Source of the DNA: Gemmatimonadota bacterium
GTDB lineage: Bacteria; Gemmatimonadota; Gemmatimonadetes; Gemmatimonadales; Gemmatimonadaceae
Assembly (NCBI GenBank): GCA_021299375.1
Contig: JAJTGR010000011.1
Coordinates: 107,490 to 171,489, forward strand
Reading direction: 5' to 3'
Length of the DNA stretch: 64,000 nt
The stretch's first letter is position 1. Every line of letters starts with the position of its first letter. Positions 38,727 to 45,672 of the stretch are shown piece after piece. Made by a program: the position numbers and the translations under genes. The notes under the pieces were generated by a model that did no database searches, was not told where the DNA came from, and was given only the letters and a program-made list of their open reading frames with translations.

Positions 38727-38790
38727 CGTCGCGGAGACGTCGCGGAGACGTCGTGGAGACGTCGTGGAGACGTCGTGGAGACGTCGTGGA
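38725..38790. repeat. Six 11-bp tandem repeats overlapping the tyrA stop
   Basis: GACGTCGYGGA occurs six times in a row with no gap: the first two copies have C and the last four T at the variable position. A degraded seventh (GACCTCGGGA) follows. Each unit holds the palindrome GACGTC, spaced 11 bases, about one DNA turn. Confidence 0.9.
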
Positions 38791-38831
38791 GACCTCGGGA
38801 CCCCGCAGCGTGCTTCCGGTGTTCATCCGGC

Positions 38832-39230
38832 ATGGCCACGAAGTTCTCGCTCAACCCGCTCACCTGGTTCCGCCGCGTCGAGAACGCCATCTTCGCGGTG
38901 GCGGCCGAGGTCGAGTATCGCCTGAAGCTGGCCCCACGGGGGACGAAGATCGTGCCCAGCGACTTCGACCGGCGCATGATCCGCATGTTTCTGGTGGTCA
39001 TGCCGCTGCTGATCGGGTCGCTGTTCCTCGACGACCGGGCGCTGCGCATCCGTCTGCTGCTGCTGGCGTTCGCCGTGGTGCTGTTCACGGTGGGGCTCAT
39101 CTTCGTGCTCGATGCGCGGTCCGCCAACTACACCGGACGCGGTCGTCCGCCAGTTGCTCGGAACCGGCCCGCCAAGCCGCCCGCGCCGTCCCCCCGTACG
39201 CCTACCACCCACTGGACGCGTCGCAAGTAG
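38832..39230 (+). CDS. Small two-helix membrane protein, function unknown
   Basis: The 132-residue protein begins MATKFSLNPLTWFRRVENAI. Two predicted membrane helices follow, about residues 52-68 (FLVVMPLLIGSLFL) and 74-96 (LRIRLLLLAFAVVLFTVGLIF). The C-terminal tail is Arg/Pro-rich and presumably cytoplasmic. Upstream bases in the same frame are only the 11-bp repeat array, so the ATG at 38832 is the natural start. I recognise no family. Confidence 0.6.
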   Translation: MATKFSLNPLTWFRRVENAIFAVAAEVEYRLKLAPRGTKIVPSDFDRRMIRMFLVVMPLLIGSLFLDDRALRIRLLLLAFAVVLFTVGLIFVLDARSANYTGRGRPPVARNRPAKPPAPSPRTPTTHWTRRK

Positions 39231-39259
39231 GCGTGTCGTCACCCTCGCTCGGACCCTCC

Positions 39260-39700
39260 ATGCCGCTGCGCGTCCTGAAGACTGCCCTGGCTCTGGCGAC
39301 CTGTAGCGCCCTGACGGCCTTTGCCGCCGTGCGTGTGCATCCGAACACCGAGTGGCGGGCGGCCGTGGCCGGCAAGGACGGGCGCAAGGTGACCGGGACG
39401 GCGAGCGCCAAGCCCACGGCCGACGGGACAGGCACGGAGGTCGTGCTGGCGATTGACGGGGACACGCCCGGGGCCACGCGCCCCTGGCACGTGCACGCGG
39501 GCTCGTGCACCAAGGCGGGACCGGTGCTCGGCGGGGCCCGGGCCTACGCGCCCATGGCCATCGACGGCAAGGGGCGCGGGAGTGCGACGGCCACGATCGC
39601 CGCGGCCTTGAGCGACACCGGGTCCTACTACGTCAACATTCACGATGCCACCGCCGCCATGGGCGTCATCGTGGCCTGCGGCGACCTGCAGAAGCGCTAG
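39260..39700 (+). CDS. Secreted CHRD/Cu-Zn SOD-like protein
   Basis: Secreted 146-residue protein: signal peptide about residues 1-22 (LALATCSALTAFA), then a single beta-sandwich-like domain. PWHVHAGSC, APMAIDGKGRGSATATI and YYVNIHDA give the His-rich strand order seen in CHRD domains and distantly in Cu/Zn superoxide dismutases. The full set of SOD copper and zinc ligands is not apparent, so enzymatic superoxide removal is not supported. Two cysteines (GSCTKAG and VACGD) could form a disulfide. Confidence 0.6.
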   Translation: MPLRVLKTALALATCSALTAFAAVRVHPNTEWRAAVAGKDGRKVTGTASAKPTADGTGTEVVLAIDGDTPGATRPWHVHAGSCTKAGPVLGGARAYAPMAIDGKGRGSATATIAAALSDTGSYYVNIHDATAAMGVIVACGDLQKR

Positions 39701-39786
39701 CGGCGCGCTCGGCGGGCAGGGCTGGACGGACCCGCCCGCGGCGGCGGCGGGTACTGACGGGAGAGGCAATCCCATAACTTTCCGCC

Positions 39787-40662
39787 ATGTCCCCACTCCC
39801 CCATTTCTCCGGTTCCCCGCGCTCGGTGCGTCTGTCGCTGTGCGCCGGTGCCGTCCTGAGCATGGCCCTTGCTCTGCTCAGCACGACGGTCAGTGCTCAA
39901 GCGCGCACCACCGTGCGCGACCGCGCGCAGCAGGAGCGCGCCCGCGATGCCGTGCGCGACGCCGACCGGTTCTCCGTGATCGACGGGACGGTCACCGATA
40001 CGCTGATGCAGCCGCTTGGGTCGGCCGATGTGTCGGTGGTGGGCACTGGCGCCCGCGTGGTCACCAGTGAGAACGGCCGCTTCCTCATGCTTCAGGTGCC
40101 GCCGGGGCAGTACCTCGTGGTGGTGCGTCGCATCGGCTTCGCGCCCACTTCCGGCATCATCGAGGTCCCGGAACGTGATACACTCCGCCTGTCCTACACC
40201 CTTGTGCGATCCAGCAACCTCATGGATACGGTGCGCGTCCGCAGCAGCCGCGTCACCATGCGCATGTTCGATTTCGAGAAGCGCCGCCAGCAGGGGCTGG
40301 GCCAGTTCATCACCCAGGACGAGATCGAGCGGCGTGGCTCCGTACAGACCTCCGACTTCCTGCGCTACATGCGCGGCGTGCAGGTGTCGCAGAACACCAC
40401 GCAAGCGTTCGGGGGCACCCAGGTGTACAGCCGACGCGAGGGCGGCGGATTCGACGGCAACCAGCAGCAGCAGTACTGCCCCATGCAGGTGCTGCTCGAT
40501 GGCATCATCCTGCCACGCTATTTCAATCTCGACCTGTTGCCACCGCCCAAACAGATCGCCGGCATCGAGGTGTACAGTGGAGCGGCGACCATCCCGCCGC
40601 AGTTCGGCGGCGTGGACCGGCGGTGCGGGGTGGTGGCAGTCTGGACGCGGGACGGATATTGA
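39787..40662 (+). CDS. Secreted carboxypeptidase-regulatory plus TonB-plug protein lacking a barrel
   Basis: Sec signal peptide (about 18-37, ending VSAQA), then a carboxypeptidase-regulatory-like beta-sandwich (IDGTVTDTLMQPLGSADVSVVG, GRFLMLQVPPGQYLVVVRRIGF). A TonB-receptor plug-like region follows (DFLRYMRGVQVSQ, CPMQVLLDGIILP, IAGIEVYSGAATIPPQFGG). The protein ends after 291 residues, where the beta-barrel of a SusC/TonB receptor should start; no barrel fragments follow. So it is a standalone plug protein rather than a transporter. It may act as an outer-membrane accessory or be a receptor remnant kept as a unit. Confidence 0.75.
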   Translation: MSPLPHFSGSPRSVRLSLCAGAVLSMALALLSTTVSAQARTTVRDRAQQERARDAVRDADRFSVIDGTVTDTLMQPLGSADVSVVGTGARVVTSENGRFLMLQVPPGQYLVVVRRIGFAPTSGIIEVPERDTLRLSYTLVRSSNLMDTVRVRSSRVTMRMFDFEKRRQQGLGQFITQDEIERRGSVQTSDFLRYMRGVQVSQNTTQAFGGTQVYSRREGGGFDGNQQQQYCPMQVLLDGIILPRYFNLDLLPPPKQIAGIEVYSGAATIPPQFGGVDRRCGVVAVWTRDGY

Positions 40663-40683
40663 AGCGTGACGCGTAACGCGCTG

Positions 40684-40758
40684 GGACAGCGTCCCCCTGG
40701 ACAGCGTCCCCCTGGACAGCGTCCCCCTGGACAGCGTCCCCCTGGACAGCGTCCGCGC
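40684..40758. repeat. 15-bp tandem repeat, four perfect copies and one variant
   Basis: GGACAGCGTCCCCCT is repeated at 40684, 40699, 40714 and 40729. A fifth copy at 40744 keeps only the first 11 bases. Each unit contains GGAC-AGC-GTCC, a small palindrome. The array begins 22 bases after the stop of the plug protein gene, in the gap between convergent genes. Confidence 0.9.
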
Positions 40759-40790
40759 CGCGTGACCGGTCCCGTGTGAGGTCGAGACGA

Positions 40791-40827
40791 CAACAGCCCC
40801 GCGTGAGGAGCTCACGTGGGGCTGTTG
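40791..40827 (+). terminator. Strong hairpin in the convergent gap, first of two
   Basis: CAACAGCCCC (40791-40800) pairs with GGGGCTGTTG (40818-40827). Inside it CGTGAG pairs with CTCACG, leaving one G:T step and a three-base GAG loop: a 17-step stem. No T-run follows on the + strand. Its location after the plug gene and repeat array suggests transcription termination from either direction. Confidence 0.6.
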
Positions 40828-40852
40828 GCATTCGATCGGGGGTGCGGCGACC

Positions 40853-40883
40853 GTCAGGGGCACCCCGGCGGGGTGCCCCTGAC
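40853..40883 (-). terminator. Strong hairpin after the SusD gene, second of two
   Basis: GTCAGGGGCACCCC (40853-40866) pairs perfectly with GGGGTGCCCCTGAC (40870-40883) around GGC. It lies 15 bases beyond the susD-like stop on the minus strand, the expected place for that operon's terminator, although the usual T-tract is missing. Confidence 0.6.
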
Positions 40884-40897
40884 AGGCTTCGGGCAGC

Positions 40898-42358
40898 TCA
40901 GCAGCCCGGCCCAGCCAGCGGAGCCGGCCGGCCGACACGCACCAGGCACTCACCCTGTGGCAGCGGCTGCACCCGGGCCACGAAGTGTGCGTTCACACCC
41001 GTGGTGACGTCGAGCGGCAGCTGGTTGAGTCGGCCGTAGCGGCGCATGTCGATCCACCGGTGCCCTTCGAGCAGCAGCGAGTAGCGCTTCTGCACAAGGA
41101 TTTCGGTGACGATGTCCGCATCGGGCGAGGCCGCCGTCAGCGTGGTCGGCGCGAGACCGCCCGAGTTCACGCGGATGTTGTTGATCATCGCCAGCGCGCC
41201 CGCCTTGTCACCCGTGGCCAGCAGGATCTCGGCGCGGAGGAGCATGAGCTCTTCATTCCGGATGATCGGAATGGGGGTGGTGATCGCCGGGTAGACCTGG
41301 AAGCCGAGCGACGACGCGACACCCAGCCCTTGCGGCGCATTGCGCGACGGCCGGGGACCGATCTTGGCGAGGAACCGGTTGTCCTTCGTGCCATCCGGCT
41401 TGAGCGGCGCGTCGGCATCGATGGACATGTGGGCGTACAGGTCGGTGTTCGTCGCCGCCGCGAGCGGGTTGGTGACGTCGGGCGCGGCGGCAAAGGGGTG
41501 GTACACACCCACGTTGTACGCCGCCGCCGTCGTGGCGTTGATGTTAATGAACGACGCGTCAAGGGCCGTGCGGGCCCGCGTCCACGCCGCCGCACCACCG
41601 CCTGCGGTGGCGTGATACGCCGCTGCCCGTGCCGCCATGGCACGGTTGAACAGACGGAACGTGGCCGGCGTGTTGAAGCCCGCGAATCCCGAGTTCAGGT
41701 TGAACGGGAACGCCGAGCCACCGGCCGCGAGGTCGGCCGCCGCCTCATCCAGCGTGTTGAGGATGTAGCGGTAGGTCGAGTCGCGGGACACGAACGGCGC
41801 CAGATCGGTGGCATCCTGATTGATCTGGACCACCGCGCCGATGGTGTCGCGGGTGGCGATCACCGTCAGCAGCTCGATCCCCTCGATGGTCTTGGCGAAG
41901 CCGAGCGCGGCGCGCTTCTGCTCGGCGGTCAGCGTTGACCCGTTCACCGTGTTCTTGAAGTTGAACACGTCGCGCAGGTTCCCGTACGGGCCACCCCAGC
42001 TGCCCACGGCAAAGCCGGCCGGATCGAGACGGTTCTGCCCCGAGATGCCGATAAGGTAAGCCGATGTGTTGCGCCCTTCCTGCGGCGTGTACACGTAGGC
42101 TTCACGCCCGAAACGGCCCGTCTCGGTGATGAAGCCGCCGCGGCTGTTGCGGTTCTGCCGCAGCAGCCCCGTGGCCAGCAGCTGCAGTGCCTGCGGGTCG
42201 GCACTGGCGCCCGCCACTGTCGGCGTGTTGGGGTTGGCGATGTTCAGCGTGTCCGAGCTGCAGGCCGCAAGGGACAGCGAGGCGAGGAGCAGCGCACTCG
42301 CAGTGCGCGCGGTGTGTGTGGTCATCCGCGAAGTGCCGGAATGTAGAATGGTCGTCAT
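40898..42358 (-). CDS. SusD/RagB-family outer-membrane lipoprotein
   Basis: Surface lipoprotein that captures nutrients for its SusC partner. A lipoprotein signal ends SLSLAAC, followed by SSDTLNIANPNTPT. TPR-like helices appear (ALGFAKTIEGIELL, AEILLATGDKAGALAMINNIR), and the family C-terminal motif EILVQKRYSLLLEGHRWIDMRRYGRL is clear. Start is ATG 42358 (486 residues) or the closer ATG 42325; neither has a strong ribosome-binding site, consistent with coupling to the SusC gene ending three bases upstream. The substrate is not evident, as no glycosidase or peptidase specific to this pair lies within the operon. Confidence 0.9.
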   Translation of the reverse strand: MTTILHSGTSRMTTHTARTASALLLASLSLAACSSDTLNIANPNTPTVAGASADPQALQLLATGLLRQNRNSRGGFITETGRFGREAYVYTPQEGRNTSAYLIGISGQNRLDPAGFAVGSWGGPYGNLRDVFNFKNTVNGSTLTAEQKRAALGFAKTIEGIELLTVIATRDTIGAVVQINQDATDLAPFVSRDSTYRYILNTLDEAAADLAAGGSAFPFNLNSGFAGFNTPATFRLFNRAMAARAAAYHATAGGGAAAWTRARTALDASFININATTAAAYNVGVYHPFAAAPDVTNPLAAATNTDLYAHMSIDADAPLKPDGTKDNRFLAKIGPRPSRNAPQGLGVASSLGFQVYPAITTPIPIIRNEELMLLRAEILLATGDKAGALAMINNIRVNSGGLAPTTLTAASPDADIVTEILVQKRYSLLLEGHRWIDMRRYGRLNQLPLDVTTGVNAHFVARVQPLPQGECLVRVGRPAPLAGPGC

Positions 42359-42361
42359 GGC

Positions 42362-45300
42362 TTAGAACCCCACGTCGACGCTGAGGAAGAACTGCCGGCT
42401 CGGCGGGAACGGCGCGAGGTCGATGAACCGGTTGAAGTTCTGGTTGCCGAAGTTGTTGAACTCCGGATCGAAGCCCCAGTAGTCGGTCCACATCATCAGG
42501 TTGCGGCCGCTCAGGTTGAAACGCAGCGACTTGGCGCCGGGCAGCTTCTTGGCCCAGGCGTCGGGCGCGTCGTAGTTCAGCGTGACTTCGCGCAGCTTCA
42601 CGTACGAGCCGTTCTGCATGTACACGCGCGTGTCGCCGCCGTTGAACGTGAAGAAGCGGCAGGCGCCCAGCGTCCGCGTACCGCAGGCCGCCGACGCGGG
42701 CTGGTTGGCCGTGGCCGAGATGATGGAAGCCGGCGCCGCCGCGTCGAAATCACGCGAGTTGCCGCCTTCATCCCACAGGTTGTTCGTCATGTTCGACACC
42801 GCCCCGCCGGCACGCCAGTCGACCAGTGCGGACACCGTGAAGCGGCCGAACGTGAAGTCGTTGTTGAACGTGGTGATGTGGATCGGGTTGCTGTCGTACG
42901 TGATGGTGTCACGCACCGCGCCGTTCACGCCGAGCGGGGCATTCGACCAGATGTACGACGAACGGGTGTTCGCGGTGATGCGGTTGCGGCCGTAGGCCGC
43001 GCCGAACGAACCGGGCACCGGGAAGGCCGGCACCGGGATGTCGTTGGTGTACTGCACGTTGGCGTTGTAGATGATGCGGCTGGTCCACTCGAACTTGCCG
43101 CGGCGCAACGGAATGAGCGACAGCACGGCTTCGTTGCCGAGCACCGAGAGCTGGCCACCGTTGATGATCTGGTTGCCCAGCCCCGACGACGGCGGCAGCG
43201 GGAACGTGAGCAGCAGGTCGGTGATCCTGCGCTGATAGCGCGTGAACTCGATGGCCACGCGCGACTTCAGGAACGCGGCATCGAGACCGAATTCCAGCTC
43301 GTTCATGACCTCTGGCTTGATGCCCGTGTTGCCGAGCAGGCCGGCCGACACCAGCGAGTTCTGCCCGCCGATCAGGCCGCCGTCGGCGTAGAGAATGTCC
43401 CGGTCACCGAAGCGCGGGCGGTTGCCCGACTGGCCCCACGCACCGCGCACCTTGATCTCGTCGATCTTGTCGGTGAGCGGCTTCACGAACCGGTACGAAC
43501 CCGAGTACTTCGGGAAGAGATAGAAGCGTTCCCGGTCGCCGTTGGCGCTCGACCGGTCTGCGCGGAAGCCGGCGTTGAGGGCCAGCTTTTCGTCAAAGAG
43601 CAGGGCCTGCTCGTTCACGTAGTAAGACTGGTCGCGGAACTCGGTGCGGTTGTCTTCGGTGGCGATGTCCTGAGCGCCGGCGGCAATGCGCCGAGTCGGC
43701 AGCAGGCCACGACCACGGATACGGTAGATCTCCTGCTTCTGCCGCTCGTACGTCCCACCCACGGAGGTGGTGAGTGACGTCAGCCAGCTGGTTGCTGGCG
43801 TCCAGGTCCACACGGCATTCATACCGGCGTTGGTCTGCAGGCTGGACACGTTGTTCTGGCCGGCCGTGCCGAGGAAGCCGTCCGCCGGTTCGAACTGCAG
43901 GAAGTTCGGCGAGTACTGTACGCCCTCCTGCTGGAAGCGGTCGTAGCCCATGAGCGTGGAGACCTGCACGCTGTGGCGAGCCGTGCTCAGCGCCGAGTAG
44001 TTGAGGCGCAGATTCCCAGCCTGGCGGAACACCGACTCGTCGCTCTGGATGGCCCGCAGCACTTCAAACGGGTTCGCCGTACCCGCGCCACCGCCATCGA
44101 AGGGCATGAGTGGATACCGGCCATTCTCGAGCTGACGGTTGAGGTCCACGATCGCGGGCGTGTAGCCGAACGTGTAGGTGGGGCTGACACCGGCGTTGTT
44201 GTTGTTGCCGAGGCCGCGCTGCAGGAAGTTGCGCGTCACGTCGAGGCCCATGCTCGCCGTGAGCTTGCTGCTGAGCGTCTGGTCGAGGTTGATGCGGCCA
44301 CCGGTGCGCCGGGCGCCGGTGTTGATCATGATGCCCGACTCCTGACGGTCGTTCAGCGAGGCGAAGTAGCGCGTGTTGCCCGCGCCGCCCGATGCCGACA
44401 GCAGCGTCTCGTACGACGGGTCGGTGCGGCCGTACAGCTGGCCCTGCCAGTCGTAGTTGGTGCAGTTCGGCGTGCACACTTCGCGCGCCGCCGCTTCGCC
44501 GATCGGGCCGTCCACCCACGGCAGCACATCGTTCAACGTGGCGTACTGCCGGTGCCCCAGCGAGCGCATGAGCTGCTGGGTACCAACGCGCTGCGTCAGG
44601 TTCCAGCGCGTCTGGCCGGCGGAGCCCTTCTTGGTGGTGATCACCACCACGCCGTTGGTCGCGCGCGAGCCGTAGATGGCCGTCGCCGCCGCCGACTTGA
44701 GCACTTCGATGCTCTCGACGTCGTTCGGATTGAGGTCGGCCAGACGGTTCACCACCTGGTCCTGGTTCGACCCGGTGGTGCCGGAGGCGCGCGTGATCGC
44801 CGACGCACCGGACGAAATGCCGGCGTTGGAGATGATGACGCCGTCCACGACGTACAGCGGGTCACCCTGTCCCAGTACCGACGTCGCGCCGCGGATCTGG
44901 ACCTGGGCACCGCCACCGGGGGCGCCACTGTTGTCGGAGATGCGGGCACCGGCCACCTTGCCGGCCAGATTGCCTTCGAGCGAGCGCGCCGGGACCCGGT
45001 TGAGCTCCGCCGCATTCACCGTGGCCACCGCCGTGGCCGCCACGCGGCGATCGACCGTCGTGGCGGCACCCGTGACCGTCACGCCTTCCAGCTGCAGCAC
45101 GTCCTTCTCGAGCACGAAGTTCGCCGTGTTCTCGTTGGGGCCAAGACGAATGGTCTGCCGCTTGTAGCCGAGCTGGCGCGCCAGCACCGACACCTCGCCA
45201 GCTGGGACGCGCAGGCGGTACTCGCCGCGTTCGTTGGTGCGCACGCCGAGCTGCTGACCGACCACGCTGACGGTCACCTCGGCAAGGGGCTGGCCGGTGC

Positions 45301-45406
45301 CGGCCATCGTCACCTTGCCCGTGACATCACGGGTCTGCGCGTCCGCACGGAACGGCAGCAAGGCAACCACGGCGACCGCGGTCACGAGTGTAGAGAACCT
45401 ACCCAT
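42362..45406 (-). CDS. SusC/RagA-family TonB-linked outer-membrane transporter
   Basis: TonB-dependent importer of 1,014 residues. A signal peptide (VVALLPFRADAQ) is followed by a carboxypeptidase-D-like regulatory domain (VTGKVTMAGTGQPLAEVTVSV). The plug has the family signature DPLYVVDGVIISN and DVESIEVLKSAAATAIYGSRATNGVVVITTKKG. The remainder is barrel strands ending in RQFFLSVDVGF with the terminal aromatic. It is complete and is transcribed before its SusD partner. A palindrome about 120 bases before the start is a possible operator. Confidence 0.94.
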   Translation of the reverse strand: MGRFSTLVTAVAVVALLPFRADAQTRDVTGKVTMAGTGQPLAEVTVSVVGQQLGVRTNERGEYRLRVPAGEVSVLARQLGYKRQTIRLGPNENTANFVLEKDVLQLEGVTVTGAATTVDRRVAATAVATVNAAELNRVPARSLEGNLAGKVAGARISDNSGAPGGGAQVQIRGATSVLGQGDPLYVVDGVIISNAGISSGASAITRASGTTGSNQDQVVNRLADLNPNDVESIEVLKSAAATAIYGSRATNGVVVITTKKGSAGQTRWNLTQRVGTQQLMRSLGHRQYATLNDVLPWVDGPIGEAAAREVCTPNCTNYDWQGQLYGRTDPSYETLLSASGGAGNTRYFASLNDRQESGIMINTGARRTGGRINLDQTLSSKLTASMGLDVTRNFLQRGLGNNNNAGVSPTYTFGYTPAIVDLNRQLENGRYPLMPFDGGGAGTANPFEVLRAIQSDESVFRQAGNLRLNYSALSTARHSVQVSTLMGYDRFQQEGVQYSPNFLQFEPADGFLGTAGQNNVSSLQTNAGMNAVWTWTPATSWLTSLTTSVGGTYERQKQEIYRIRGRGLLPTRRIAAGAQDIATEDNRTEFRDQSYYVNEQALLFDEKLALNAGFRADRSSANGDRERFYLFPKYSGSYRFVKPLTDKIDEIKVRGAWGQSGNRPRFGDRDILYADGGLIGGQNSLVSAGLLGNTGIKPEVMNELEFGLDAAFLKSRVAIEFTRYQRRITDLLLTFPLPPSSGLGNQIINGGQLSVLGNEAVLSLIPLRRGKFEWTSRIIYNANVQYTNDIPVPAFPVPGSFGAAYGRNRITANTRSSYIWSNAPLGVNGAVRDTITYDSNPIHITTFNNDFTFGRFTVSALVDWRAGGAVSNMTNNLWDEGGNSRDFDAAAPASIISATANQPASAACGTRTLGACRFFTFNGGDTRVYMQNGSYVKLREVTLNYDAPDAWAKKLPGAKSLRFNLSGRNLMMWTDYWGFDPEFNNFGNQNFNRFIDLAPFPPSRQFFLSVDVGF

Positions 45407-45526
45407 GGACTCTCCGAAGGAGGAAATCGGGGGACTGCCACCGCCGACACGGCACGTGGCACGCGAATCCGAATGCGATCCGCCCCGACACTGTCAAGTC
45501 CGGCAACGCACGAAACGGGACGGACG

Positions 45527-45544
45527 TGTCACGTTCGTGTGACA
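45527..45544 (-). promoter_or_regulatory. Candidate operator upstream of the SusC/SusD operon
   Basis: TGTCAC and GTGACA are perfect inverted half-sites separated by six bases, the layout of CRP/FNR-type sites although the half-site differs from TGTGA. It lies 121 bases before the SusC start, in a 266-base gap that contains no gene. No convincing promoter boxes could be placed beside it. Confidence 0.4.
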
Positions 45545-45672
45545 GATATCGGGATGGTCACAAACTACATGGGGAACCGCAGAGGGCCAGAGCGCGTCAC
45601 CGCGCCGCCACCGGTCGCCGCGGCCTGCGGAAACGGCCTGGGTCGCGTAGTGCCAAGGTCGTACCTCCCGCA

